Shown here one piece after another: positions 31,652 to 39,881 of a stretch of 39,881 bases of DNA. Position 1 is the first letter of the stretch. Every line of letters begins with the position of its first letter. The position numbers were made by a program, and so were the translations under genes. The notes beneath the pieces are model-generated. The model ran no database searches. It was not told the origin of the DNA and saw only the letters and a list, made by a program, of their open reading frames with translations. This DNA comes from Fimadaptatus sp948467645 (GTDB lineage Bacteria > Bacillota > Clostridia > Christensenellales > Aristaeellaceae), in NCBI GenBank assembly GCA_948467645.1, contig CAOKFD010000026.1, positions 1-39,881 on the forward strand. Direction: 5' to 3'.

Positions 31652-32749
31652 TTACCACGTTAACCCTGCGATCAGTTGTGCGGCTAGTTCGATTTTGTAG
31701 GGCATTCGGTTTAGCTTGGCGAATTCTTCGCGCGTGTGCGCGCCTGCGCCCTCCATGCCTAGGCCGTCCAGGACGGGCGCGCCTGCTGCGGCGGCTATGG
31801 AGATGTCGCCGGCACCGCCCGTCTGTTCGAGAGTGGCCGTCTCGCCTAAGTTGGACGCAATCTCGCGCGCCATGTTGTATAAACACTGACTGCCCGCGCT
31901 GAGCTTGGCCGCCGGGTGCGATGGGCCGAATGTAAGCTCGGTCGTGCAGCCCTCTATGCCCGGCTCGGCACAGATGGATTTTATCTTGTCGGCGATTTCC
32001 TGCTTGTACGCCATGTCAAAATAGCGGTACTCGCAGTGCGCCTCCGCATAGTCCGCAACCACGTTCTCCGCAGTACCGCCGGTTATGCTGCCTACGTTTA
32101 TCGATATGTCGCGCGCATCGTCGCGTAAAGTGTATAGCCGCTCCACACGATGGCATATCTCCTGTATCGCACTGTGGCAGGACTTGTATACCATGCCCGC
32201 GTGACCGCGCACGCCGCGGCACTTTATCGTGAACGACGAAACGCCCTTGCGCTCGCATACCAGCGCACCGCTTGGCCGCGCCGGTTCAAAGCTCAGACAT
32301 GCAGCCGCAGTTTTCGCGCTTTCAGTTATAAGCTCCTGACTGGACGGCGAACCCAATTCTTCGTCCGGGTTGATCAGTATCTGTAAGGTGTACTTGTCCT
32401 TGTCCACGCCGGGAAGCGCCTTCTCCAATGCGCAGAGCATGATCGCAATGCCGCCCTTCATGTCCATAACGCCCGAACCGTAAGCTGTGTCGCCCTCAAT
32501 GCGGAAAGGCATGAAGTCGTGGCGCGGGAATACAGTGTCCATGTGCCCAATCAGCATTATCTTCTTCGGGCCGTGGCCGTATGTGGCCTCGATTATCGTG
32601 GGCTTGCCGGGCGCGCGGTGCGGCTTCAGCTCAAATCCCAAAGACTGTATATCGTCAAGTATTACCTCGGCCAGCGCGTTAACGTCGTCAATATCAACCG
32701 AACCGCTGGGCATGGATACGTATTTTTCAAGCAGTTTAAGTGCGTCCAT
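31652..32749 (-). CDS. M20-family metallopeptidase (glutamate carboxypeptidase-like)
   Basis: The 365 residues carry the di-zinc site of M20: His69 and catalytic Asp71 in GHMDTVF, Asp96 in GVMDMKGG, and Glu130/Glu131 in NPDEELGS. The C-terminal histidine is in GAHTREE. The closest pattern is carboxypeptidase G2/ArgE-like amidohydrolases that cleave an acyl or peptide bond next to an amino acid. There is no signal peptide. AAAGGAG precedes the ATG. It lies 129 bp downstream of an amino-acid ABC transporter on the same strand, which suits use of imported peptides or acyl-amino acids. Confidence 0.88.
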   Translation of the reverse strand: MDALKLLEKYVSMPSGSVDIDDVNALAEVILDDIQSLGFELKPHRAPGKPTIIEATYGHGPKKIMLIGHMDTVFPRHDFMPFRIEGDTAYGSGVMDMKGGIAIMLCALEKALPGVDKDKYTLQILINPDEELGSPSSQELITESAKTAAACLSFEPARPSGALVCERKGVSSFTIKCRGVRGHAGMVYKSCHSAIQEICHRVERLYTLRDDARDISINVGSITGGTAENVVADYAEAHCEYRYFDMAYKQEIADKIKSICAEPGIEGCTTELTFGPSHPAAKLSAGSQCLYNMAREIASNLGETATLEQTGGAGDISIAAAAGAPVLDGLGMEGAGAHTREEFAKLNRMPYKIELAAQLIAGLTW

Positions 32750-32878
32750 AAAGTCATGCTCCTTTCAAATGTGCCTTAAAATAATAAACCTCCCGGCGTG
32801 CCGCGCCATATAACTTCGATAGCTGAATGACCGACACGCTGAAAGGTTTTCAAGTGATTTAAGTAGCGTAAGGCGGTA

Positions 32879-33646
32879 TCACAACACCTTGCGCAGGAAG
32901 TCCTGCGTGCGCTTCTCGCGCGGCGCGCCGAATATCTGCGCGGGCGTGCCTTCCTCCACGATTACGCCGCCGTCCATGAACAGCACGCGGTCGCCTACCT
33001 CGCGCGCAAAGCCCATCTCGTGCGTGACCACGATCATGGTCATGCCGCCCAGCGCCAGATTCTTCATTACGTCCAATACCTCGCCTACCATCTCGGGGTC
33101 GAGCGCGCTCGTCGGCTCGTCAAACAGCATCATGTCCGGGTCCATCGCCAGCGCGCGCACTATCGCCACGCGCTGCTTCTGGCCGCCCGAGAGCTGACTC
33201 GGCCACGCGTCGGCCTTGTCCTTGAGACCTACCCTGTCGAGCAGCTGCAGCGCCTTTGCTTCGATTTCCTGCTTCGGCACCTTTTTTACCTTCATCGGCG
33301 CGATAGTTATGTTGTCTAGTACGCGCAGGTGGGGGAACAAGTTGAACTGCTGAAACACCATGCCCATGCGCTCGCGCAGTTGGCGCGTCTGGTTGCGGTC
33401 GGCCATTATGTCCTTGCCCTCGACCAGTATGGTGCCCGCCGTCGGCTTTTCAAGCAGGTTCAGCGAACGCAGGAACGTCGATTTGCCGCTGCCGCTGGGG
33501 CCGATGATTACGACCACCTCGCCGCGCCGCACGTTAAGGTCAACGCCCTTTAATACTTCCAGCTTGCCAAAGTCCTTTTTAAGCCCCTTTACCTCGATAA
33601 GCACTTCGCCCAGCTTCTTGCTGGAATCGCTATTAATGCTGTTCAC
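32879..33646 (-). CDS. Polar amino-acid ABC transporter, ATP-binding protein
   Basis: The 255 residues include Walker A GPSGSGKST (49-57), the signature LSGGQKQRVAIVRAL, Walker B MMLFDEPTSALDPE and the H-loop VVTHEMGFA, the GlnQ/HisP pattern. A GTG start at 33646 lies inside the permease gene (14-base overlap), with GAGG close by. It pairs with the permease to import a polar amino acid. No substrate-binding protein gene lies in this window, so specificity is open. Confidence 0.94.
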   Translation of the reverse strand: MNSINSDSSKKLGEVLIEVKGLKKDFGKLEVLKGVDLNVRRGEVVVIIGPSGSGKSTFLRSLNLLEKPTAGTILVEGKDIMADRNQTRQLRERMGMVFQQFNLFPHLRVLDNITIAPMKVKKVPKQEIEAKALQLLDRVGLKDKADAWPSQLSGGQKQRVAIVRALAMDPDMMLFDEPTSALDPEMVGEVLDVMKNLALGGMTMIVVTHEMGFAREVGDRVLFMDGGVIVEEGTPAQIFGAPREKRTQDFLRKVL

Positions 33647-34304
33647 TCTGCCTCAGCCTCCTCTCAAGCAGCCCCAGCAGCCGGGACGCGGTAAACGTAA
33701 GCACAAAGTATACCAGCGCCGCCACCGTCATCGTCTCCAGATACAGATAGTTGGTCGCCGCCAGCTTCTGCGCCTGATACGTAAGCTCGTAAAGACCCAC
33801 GGCGTACAGAAGCGAGGACTCCTTGATTATCGACACAAACTCGTTGCCCATCGCCGGGAGCGTCGTCTTCATCGCCTGCGGCAGGATTATATACAGCATG
33901 TTCTGCGTGCGCGTCATGCCCAGCGATACCGCCGCCTCGGTCTGGCCGTGGTCGATCGCCTGTATGCCCGCGCGCACTATCTCCGACATGTACGCCGACG
34001 AGTTGATTACCAGCGCGATTATCGAAAGCATCTTGCGCCCCGGGTTTATGCCCAGCTGCGGCGCGCCGTATACCACCATGAGCGCCTGAACCAGCAAGGG
34101 AGTACCGCGCAGGAATTCTACGTACAGGTTCATTATCCAGCGCACCGGCGCAATCTTGCATCGCCTTAGCAGCGTCACAATTACGCCCAGCAGCGTGCCG
34201 AATATAACCGTGTAAAACGCCAGCTCCAGCGTAAGTCCCGTGCCGCTTAAAAAGTTACTCAGGTTTTTCAGGAATATCTCGGGTACTTTTTCAATCTTAT
34301 ACAT
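33633..34304 (-). CDS. Polar amino-acid ABC transporter, permease
   Basis: The 223 residues have several hydrophobic helices and the EAA loop (EAAVSLGMTRTQNMLYIILP) that docks on the ATPase. The FLRGTPLLVQ segment is typical of the HisMQ/GlnP group. GGGAGG precedes the ATG by five bases. It is the first gene of the minus-strand operon, behind a good promoter at 34363-34391. A single permease gene implies a homodimer, as in GlnP. Confidence 0.94.
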   Translation of the reverse strand: MYKIEKVPEIFLKNLSNFLSGTGLTLELAFYTVIFGTLLGVIVTLLRRCKIAPVRWIMNLYVEFLRGTPLLVQALMVVYGAPQLGINPGRKMLSIIALVINSSAYMSEIVRAGIQAIDHGQTEAAVSLGMTRTQNMLYIILPQAMKTTLPAMGNEFVSIIKESSLLYAVGLYELTYQAQKLAATNYLYLETMTVAALVYFVLTFTASRLLGLLERRLRQSEQH

Positions 34305-34362
34305 GGATACCTCCCCGCGCCGATGCGTTCATCGCTTTAGCGCAATGCACTGAATGCGATAG

Positions 34363-34391
34363 ATTATACGGCAAGCATCGCGTAGAATCAA
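34363..34391 (-). promoter_or_regulatory. SigA promoter of the ABC transporter operon
   Basis: On the minus strand: -35 TTGATT (34386-34391), a 17-bp spacer, and -10 TATAAT (34363-34368). Confidence 0.78.
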
Positions 34392-34491
34392 GGAACTAAA
34401 TGTAAATTTATGCACAACGGACGCGAAAAAGCATAAAACATCGCATGAGGGACACGCATAATTATTCTTGCGGGTATCTCGCGCGCCGGTA

Positions 34492-34520
34492 GTGCAAAAT
34501 TTCGCGCCGTATGGTAGAAT
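34492..34520 (+). promoter_or_regulatory. Probable promoter of the aldo/keto reductase gene
   Basis: TGG followed by TAGAAT (34515-34520) forms an extended -10. GTGCAA (34492-34497) is a weak -35 at 17 bp. Confidence 0.4.
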
Positions 34521-34584
34521 GTATTGAATGGCAAAGGCCCGGGCGGCGTAAGCGCCGCGCGGATGTATGCGGAGGAGTTTTATT

Positions 34585-35538
34585 ATGAGATATACAGACT
34601 TTCCGGGCGTGGGCAAGCGCGTATCTGTTATATGTATGGGCACCGACGTGATGGGCTCGTCGCGCAGTACCGAGCTGTCGCATAAGCTGCTTGACATGTA
34701 TGCCGAAATCGGCGGCAACTTCATCGATACCGCGCGCATATACGGCCAGCAGGCCGACGGTACGTCCTTGAGCGAGCGCTGCGTGGGCGCGTGGCTCAGG
34801 TCGCGCGGCATTAGGGATAAGATAGTGCTGGGCACAAAGGGCGCGCACTATAATCCCCGCACAAAAGAGCGCCGACTGTCGCGCACGGACATAATATCCG
34901 ACTGCGAGCACAGTCTGGACGATCTGGGCGTGGACTTCATCGACATATACTGGCTGCACCGCGACGACGACACGCGCCCGGTCGAAGAAATCGTGGATAC
35001 GCTCAACGAACTCAAATCGCGCGGCTATGTTGGCGCGCTGGGCGCGAGCAACTGGACGGCAAAGCGCCTTGCCGAGGCCAATGCCTACGCCGCGCGCACC
35101 GGCAAGGCGGGCTTCTCGGCCGACCAGCCGCAGTGGAGTTTGGCGCGGCAGGTTGTGCCGGGCGATACCACGCTGGTGCAGATGCACGACGAACTGCGCG
35201 AGTTCCACAGGCGCACGGGTATGCCGGTCGTGCCGTATTCGTCCCAGGCGAAGGGCTTTTATTCCAAGCTGCATACTCAGGGCAGGGCGGCGCTGGAGCT
35301 GGGCAGCATGAAACCTTATGACGCGGCTGAAAACCTGAATAAGCTAAGCGTGGTCGAGCGCATAGCCGCCGAACACGGCGTGAGCGTGGGCGCGGTGGCG
35401 CTGGGCTACCTGACCGGGCAGGAATTCCCGGTGTTCCCGATAGTGGGCGTGTCGCGCGAGGAATACATGCACGACGTGCGCGAGGCGGGCGATCTGGTGC
35501 TTACCGCAGACGAAGTGCGCACGCTGGACGAGGCATAA
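34585..35538 (+). CDS. Aldo/keto reductase
   Basis: The 317 residues form a TIM-barrel NAD(P)H oxidoreductase with the AKR tetrad in recognisable places: Asp and Tyr in FIDTARIYG, Lys in VLGTKGAHY and His in IYWLHRDD. The cofactor-binding C-terminal part includes FPIVGVSR. The frame extends upstream to 34567, but GGAGGAG at 34571-34577 selects the ATG at 34585. The glycosidase-like gene follows after 32 bases, so it may act on a carbohydrate-derived carbonyl; the substrate is not visible. Confidence 0.9.
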   Translation: MRYTDFPGVGKRVSVICMGTDVMGSSRSTELSHKLLDMYAEIGGNFIDTARIYGQQADGTSLSERCVGAWLRSRGIRDKIVLGTKGAHYNPRTKERRLSRTDIISDCEHSLDDLGVDFIDIYWLHRDDDTRPVEEIVDTLNELKSRGYVGALGASNWTAKRLAEANAYAARTGKAGFSADQPQWSLARQVVPGDTTLVQMHDELREFHRRTGMPVVPYSSQAKGFYSKLHTQGRAALELGSMKPYDAAENLNKLSVVERIAAEHGVSVGAVALGYLTGQEFPVFPIVGVSREEYMHDVREAGDLVLTADEVRTLDEA

Positions 35539-35570
35539 TATCATAATATTTTGAAAGGACAAAATGCACT

Positions 35571-37649
35571 ATGGTTCACTATGAAGCTAACGGCAGTTCA
35601 ATAGACATATCGTTTGAACAGGGCGAGGTAGTATCGCTAAAATGCAATGGCAAGACGATCAGCGCCGACGTACGCCTGCCGCTGTTTTCGTTCAGACTGC
35701 GTATGCCGACCTGCGAGGCGGTGGAGTTCAATGCACACGACGCTAAGCTGGTAAGCGAGCAAAGCGGCGCGGACTTTGCGAGCGCCGAATACGCGTTTGA
35801 CAAATTCGACGGCCTGCGCGCGACGATCAGCGTGCGCTTCGGCGGCGAGGATTGGGCTGCGTGGCGCATGTCCATTAAGAACACCACCGAGGGCGCAGTC
35901 GAGTGGGTGGACTTCCCGCAGATTGCGCTCAAGGGCGAAAACGACGAGCGCAAGGCGTCGTTCTACTGGCCTTTCAATGAAGGCGTTCAGATAGACGATA
36001 TCAACATGCGCGAAAATGGCTGGCAGCCCTACCGAGAGACGGAATTCCCGGGCGAAGGCAGTTACGCGCTGTTCCCGGGCATGGTCGAAAGCCAGTTTGT
36101 GGCATACGAGCTGGACGGCGGACTATACATGGCTGCATACGACGAAAAGCGCGGCATCAAGAATATCGACATCGTGCCGCTGGAAAATTGCGTGCGGCTC
36201 AAGATACGCACATACGCGGGCGGCGAGTTCGGCGCGGATTACGCGACCGACTTCGACGTTGTGACGACTCCGTTTGAGGGCGGCTGGATCGAGGCGGCGG
36301 ACATGTACCGCGCGTGGTTTGAAAAACACATGCCCGAGGGTCTTAAAAAGCTAAGCGAAAATACCGAATTGCCGCGCTGGTACGGGGATGCGCCGATAGT
36401 TGTGAGCTACCCGGTACGCGGGCTGTTCGACACCGACGAAATCACGCCTAACAAGCTGTTCCCGTATGAAAACGCAATGCCGTTTATCGACGAGCTGGCG
36501 CGCAAGACCAACGCGCGCATAATGGTGCTGCTGATGCACTGGGAGGGCACTGCGCCGTGGGCACCGCCGTTTGTATGGCCGCCGTATGGCGGTGAGGAAG
36601 CCCTGCGCACGTTCATCGACAAGCTGCACGCGCATGGGCATCTGATCGGTGTGTACCTGAGCGGCATAGGCTTTACCGAGAAGAGCAATCTTATGGACTA
36701 TGACTGCACTAAACTCATCGAGGAGGGCGGATACAAGCGCGACTTCGTGGTGTCGCCCGAGGGCGAGATCGTACACAGCCACATCTGCACCGCGCAGCGC
36801 GACGGCTACGACATGTGCCCGATGGGCAAGGATACCGCCGAAATCGCCGTGGGCGAGGCGCGCAAGATCGCGCAGGCAGGCGTGGACTATGCCCAGATAC
36901 TCGACCAGAACCACGGCGGCAACCCGTACTTCTGCTATAGCCGCGAGCACGGCCACGCGCCCACGCCCGGCCCGTGGATGACCAGCGCCATGCAGGATAT
37001 ACTTAAACAGATACGCGCGGCCGCGCCCAACATGCTGCTGGGCTGCGAATCGGCGGCGAGCGAGCCGTTTATTCCCGAATTGCTGCTTAGCGACAACCGT
37101 TACAACCTGAATTACATGAATGGTATGCCTGTGCCGATGTATGCGTATGTGTACCACGAATACCTGAATAACTTCATGGGCAATCAGTGCTGCGCGCACT
37201 TCTGGTTCAAGCCCTGCGCGGACAGCCTTGCGTACCGCACGGCGTATTCGCTGGCGGCAGGCGATCTGGCTACGCTTATAATAACCGATGACGGGAGCAT
37301 AATGCAGTGCTGGTGCGACCAGCAGTTCGACATACTGCCTGACCGCGAGGGCATAATCAACCTGCTGAGGAACGTAATGCGCCTGCGCCGCAAGTCGGGC
37401 AAGAAGTATCTGCACGGCGGGCGTATGCTGAGGCCGCACGAGGTCGTGGGCGCGGGCGAGCATACGTTTGAGATGCTGATGTGCCGCGATACGCTCACAG
37501 TGCCGCGCGTGCTCACCAGCCGCTGGCAGGCCGCGGACGGCTCCATCGCGCAGCTGCTTATCAACTGGACGGATGAAAACATAACCGTAAGCGTTGACGG
37601 TCGCGAGATAAGCGTGTCCGCGCAGAACGCGGTGCTGATGGAGGAGTAA
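35571..37649 (+). CDS. DUF6259-type glycoside-hydrolase-like protein
   Basis: The 692 residues start with a beta-sandwich-like region (about 1-230). A TIM-barrel-like part follows, with ARIMVLLMHWEGTAPWAPPF, GYDMCPMG, QILDQNHGGNPYFCY and NMLLGCESAASEPF. The acidic residues in DQNHGG and CESAA are candidates for catalysis. From memory this matches DUF6259, relatives of GH36/GH101-like glycosidases. There is no signal peptide, so it acts on imported sugars. The preferred ATG at 35571 overlaps a tiny ORF starting at 35564. It is in an operon with the aldo/keto reductase. Confidence 0.75.
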   Translation: MVHYEANGSSIDISFEQGEVVSLKCNGKTISADVRLPLFSFRLRMPTCEAVEFNAHDAKLVSEQSGADFASAEYAFDKFDGLRATISVRFGGEDWAAWRMSIKNTTEGAVEWVDFPQIALKGENDERKASFYWPFNEGVQIDDINMRENGWQPYRETEFPGEGSYALFPGMVESQFVAYELDGGLYMAAYDEKRGIKNIDIVPLENCVRLKIRTYAGGEFGADYATDFDVVTTPFEGGWIEAADMYRAWFEKHMPEGLKKLSENTELPRWYGDAPIVVSYPVRGLFDTDEITPNKLFPYENAMPFIDELARKTNARIMVLLMHWEGTAPWAPPFVWPPYGGEEALRTFIDKLHAHGHLIGVYLSGIGFTEKSNLMDYDCTKLIEEGGYKRDFVVSPEGEIVHSHICTAQRDGYDMCPMGKDTAEIAVGEARKIAQAGVDYAQILDQNHGGNPYFCYSREHGHAPTPGPWMTSAMQDILKQIRAAAPNMLLGCESAASEPFIPELLLSDNRYNLNYMNGMPVPMYAYVYHEYLNNFMGNQCCAHFWFKPCADSLAYRTAYSLAAGDLATLIITDDGSIMQCWCDQQFDILPDREGIINLLRNVMRLRRKSGKKYLHGGRMLRPHEVVGAGEHTFEMLMCRDTLTVPRVLTSRWQAADGSIAQLLINWTDENITVSVDGREISVSAQNAVLMEE

Positions 37650-37664
37650 CCGGCAATGCAATAT

Positions 37665-37696
37665 GGGGCGGTTTGCAAAGCAATCGCCCCTATTTT
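37665..37696 (+). terminator. Terminator of the aldo/keto reductase - DUF6259 operon
   Basis: GGGGCG (37665-37670) pairs with CGCCCC (37685-37690), helped by inner TTGC/GCAA, and is followed by TATTTT. Confidence 0.7.
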
Positions 37697-37722
37697 GGCT
37701 AAAGTGCTTAACGGTGGCGGTA

Positions 37723-37751
37723 TCGACAGCGCGCGCGTACAGAGTTAAAAT
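37723..37751 (+). promoter_or_regulatory. SigA promoter of the lipoprotein gene
   Basis: -35 TCGACA (37723-37728), a 17-bp spacer, and -10 TAAAAT (37746-37751); five of six matches at each hexamer. Confidence 0.6.
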
Positions 37752-37781
37752 AAAGACGATAAAATGTGCTGGAGGCTGTGA

Positions 37782-38552
37782 ATGAAAAAATTTAAAAGGG
37801 TCATGGCGCTCACCATCGCCATGGCGGTCATGTTTGCTATGTCGGCGTGCGGCAGCAATCCCGCGCCCGACAGCTATAACCTGAGCGCGGCGAATATTAC
37901 CGTGGATTCGCTTACCAAAGTTGTGGGCGATCGCAAATATGAAAGCCGCACCGACAATAGCTCCGACGGCAAGACCGATTCGATACTCGTCAATTATTCG
38001 GGCGCAGGCAGCGACGACGTGCAGGCATACGCCAATTACCTGCGCGCGCAGGGCTTTATGGACTATTACGGCGTGGACGGCGTGCAGATGTGTCTGGCAA
38101 AGCGCGAAGGCGACGGCGCGGTCATCGCGAGCGCGCGCCTGAGCGACGGCCAGCTGGCGATAAAGCTGGAATGGAAGGCGCAGCTGCAGCTGTACTTTGA
38201 CGAGACGCAGTACGTGTCGGGCAGCAGCCTTGCCATACTGCCCAGCCCGGAGATGATAGTGTTCGATTATCCCGTGCTGGCCGACGCGGTCGCGGCGCAG
38301 GATACCGTGAACCAGCTGATACTGGACGGCGTGAACAACATGATACAGTACGCCAAGGATACCGCCGCAGGCCGCGACCTCAAACTCATGGGCAGCTATG
38401 CGGTGGACAGCGCGCTGCCCAGCGACACGCGCATAACGCTGAAGGGCGAGCTGATAATGGGCGATGAGGTAAAAGACATCTCCATGACCGTTGCGATAAG
38501 CGATATGCTCTCCGCGCCCACCGCGCAGTACGGCGAAATATCGGCGCAATAG
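37782..38552 (+). CDS. Secreted lipoprotein of unknown function
   Basis: The 256 residues start with a lipoprotein signal peptide, MKKFKRVMALTIAMAV, and the lipobox MSAC (Cys23). The mature part has no motif I recognise. It is predicted to fold as alternating strands and helices, with two similar-looking halves not evident. GGAGG precedes the ATG. It is transcribed alone between terminators. A surface-exposed, membrane-anchored protein is all that can be stated. Confidence 0.88.
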   Translation: MKKFKRVMALTIAMAVMFAMSACGSNPAPDSYNLSAANITVDSLTKVVGDRKYESRTDNSSDGKTDSILVNYSGAGSDDVQAYANYLRAQGFMDYYGVDGVQMCLAKREGDGAVIASARLSDGQLAIKLEWKAQLQLYFDETQYVSGSSLAILPSPEMIVFDYPVLADAVAAQDTVNQLILDGVNNMIQYAKDTAAGRDLKLMGSYAVDSALPSDTRITLKGELIMGDEVKDISMTVAISDMLSAPTAQYGEISAQ

Positions 38553-38576
38553 TAAATCTTAATAAAGGAATTTGCC

Positions 38577-38605
38577 GCCCGCCCGTCGAATTTATCCGGG
38601 CGGGC
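38577..38605 (+). terminator. GC-rich hairpin after the lipoprotein gene
   Basis: GCCCGCCCG (38577-38585) and CGGGCGGGC (38597-38605) form a perfect 9-bp stem. There is no T-run behind it, so it may be a weak or Rho-independent-like stop. Confidence 0.5.
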
Positions 38606-38685
38606 TGTAAATTGCATGGCCGTTAATTGCATAAACGAAGCGGGCGAGACTTGCTTTCCCCGCCATTACGGAGGTTGTTTTACAT

Positions 38686-39786
38686 ATGAAGCTGGGCGTA
38701 GTCGGTCTGCCTAACGTGGGCAAGAGCACGCTGTTCAACGCGATAACCTGCGCGGGCGCGCAGGCGGCGAATTACCCTTTCTGCACAATCGAACCCAACA
38801 CGGGCGTGGTGCCCGTGCCCGACGAACGGCTGGACGTGCTGTGCGATATATTCAAGCCCCAGAAGCGCACGCCCGCCATGCTGGAATTCGTGGACATCGC
38901 GGGTCTGGTAAAGGGCGCGAGCCACGGCGAGGGTCTGGGCAACAAGTTCCTGTCCCATATCCGCGAGGTGGACGCGATAGTGCACGTCGTGCGCTGCTTT
39001 GAGGACGAAAACGTAATTCACGTGGAGGGCAGCGTCGATCCCGCGCGCGACATACAGATAATCGAGACCGAGCTGATACTGGCCGACATCGAGACGCTGC
39101 AAAAGCGCGCCGACAAGGCCGTCAAGTACAAGAAAAACGGCGACGCACGCTATGCCGCCGAGGCCGATTTGGCCACTAAAGTGCTGGAGCACCTGAACGA
39201 GGGCAAGCCCGCGCGCACATATCCCTTTGCCGACAAGGACGAGGAGATCATGCGCGACTGGTTCCTCTTGACCAGCAAGCCGGTCATCTACGCCGCCAAC
39301 ATCGGCGAGGGCGATCTGGGCGGTGACGTGGACGCTCTGCCGCTGGTTAAGAAGGTAGAGGACATCGCGAAGGAGCAGCACGCGCAGGTGCTGGTAATCT
39401 GCGCCAGCGTGGAAGAGGAAATCGCCCAGATGGAGCCGGACGAGAAGCAGGAGTTCCTGACCGACATGGGCATAGGCAAGAGCGGCCTCGACCGTCTGGT
39501 ATCGGCGTGCTACGAGCTGCTGGGTCTGATAAGCTTCCTCACCGCCGGCCCCAAGGAAGTGCGCGCATGGACTATCGAGCGCGGCACCAAGGCTCCGCAG
39601 GCCGCGGGCAAGATTCACAGCGACTTCGAGCGCGGCTTCATACGCGCCGAGGTGGTAGACTACAACACCTTCATCGCCGAGGGCGGCTCCATGAAGACCT
39701 GCAAGGAAAAGGGCCTGGTGCGCTCCGAGGGCAAGGAGTACGTCATGAAGGACGGCGACATGGTGGAGTTCCTGTTCAACGTATAA
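38686..39786 (+). CDS. ychF: Redox-regulated ATPase YchF (OLA1 family)
   Basis: The 366 residues are full length. The P-loop GLPNVGKST (7-15) and DIAGLVKGAS form the TRAFAC GTPase-like core. NIGEGD matches the NxxE motif that makes this family prefer ATP over GTP. The C-terminal TGS domain runs to GDMVEFLFNV and includes IAEGGSMKTCKEKGLVRSEG. YchF/OLA1 binds ribosomes and affects stress responses. GGAGG at 38670-38674 precedes the ATG. Identification is secure. Confidence 0.97.
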   Translation: MKLGVVGLPNVGKSTLFNAITCAGAQAANYPFCTIEPNTGVVPVPDERLDVLCDIFKPQKRTPAMLEFVDIAGLVKGASHGEGLGNKFLSHIREVDAIVHVVRCFEDENVIHVEGSVDPARDIQIIETELILADIETLQKRADKAVKYKKNGDARYAAEADLATKVLEHLNEGKPARTYPFADKDEEIMRDWFLLTSKPVIYAANIGEGDLGGDVDALPLVKKVEDIAKEQHAQVLVICASVEEEIAQMEPDEKQEFLTDMGIGKSGLDRLVSACYELLGLISFLTAGPKEVRAWTIERGTKAPQAAGKIHSDFERGFIRAEVVDYNTFIAEGGSMKTCKEKGLVRSEGKEYVMKDGDMVEFLFNV

Positions 39787-39828
39787 TGGATTTTAAGGCG
39801 GAAGGATTTGGAAGAGGCTGAGGCTGCC

Positions 39829-39881
39829 TAGAGTGTGTCTCAAAAATTCCTGAGTACGCAATTTCGGGCGTCGCTGCGCCA
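39829..39881 (+). mobile_element. MITE copy 5, cut by the window end
   Basis: TA-GAGTGTGTCTCAAAAATT, then CCTGAGTACGCAATTTCGGGCG: the first 53 bases match copies 1-3, in the same orientation, 43 bp after ychF. The right end lies outside the window. Confidence 0.88.

Noticed and set aside
36351..38549. 732-codon minus-strand frame spanning the DUF6259 and lipoprotein genes
   Set aside because: It crosses two real genes, a terminator and a promoter, and has no recognisable domain.

Overview
This window comes from a GC-rich, spore-forming member of the Clostridia (Bacillota), probably an uncultured gut-type lineage. The reasons are the ytfI-ytfJ sporulation pair behind a forespore-type promoter, the zapA / U32 peptidase / mutS2 gene order, the Bacillota-specific repair pair mrfA-mrfB, a degenerate HPr-like protein, AGGAGG-type ribosome sites and TTGACA/TATAAT promoters. 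The third codon position is very G/C rich, yet ATA is used heavily for isoleucine. No rRNA, tRNA, CRISPR array or complete insertion sequence was seen.

Layout. 1-330: 3' remnant of a tyrosine recombinase next to the 3' end of guaA. 327-2000: guaA with its promoter and a leader hairpin (minus). 2113-2840: small two-helix membrane protein. 2866-5170: cysteine desulfurase and thiI, a tRNA 4-thiouridine module. 5338-16561: a long plus-strand run of Nudix hydrolase, mrfA, mrfB, a TPR protein, zapA, U32 peptidase, mutS2, ytfI and ytfJ. 16763-17865: DUF2974-type hydrolase whose ribosome site lies inside a strong hairpin. 17866-22885: an accessory stretch with three 163-bp MITE copies, a gene remnant, an HPr-like gene, a nucleotidyltransferase and a secreted protein with seven peptidoglycan-binding repeats. 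23009-27405: a DUF1622-VOC fusion, then a response regulator / histidine kinase / HtrA operon. 27438-28806: long leader containing a degenerate MITE-like element, then metA. 28815-31442: HAD phosphatase and a membrane-anchored polysaccharide deacetylase with a 36-bp tandem repeat. 31596-34391: a perfect 21-bp-arm palindrome, an M20 peptidase and a two-gene amino-acid ABC transporter (minus). 34492-39786: aldo/keto reductase, DUF6259-type glycosidase-like protein, lipoprotein and ychF. 39829-39881: start of another MITE copy.

How the parts fit. The main run combines DNA maintenance (MrfA/MrfB excision repair, MutS2), division (ZapA), RNA modification (U32 family) and sporulation (YtfJ). The cell-envelope genes (two-component system with HtrA, the repeat-rich peptidoglycan-binding protein, the polysaccharide deacetylase) cluster in the second half. 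The clearest candidate for something undescribed is the MITE family. Three complete copies are exactly 163 bp, with 13-bp terminal inverted repeats flanked by TA, and all copies point the same way. One abuts a truncated gene. The ends suggest mobilisation by an IS630/Tc1-mariner-type transposase that is not encoded in this window.
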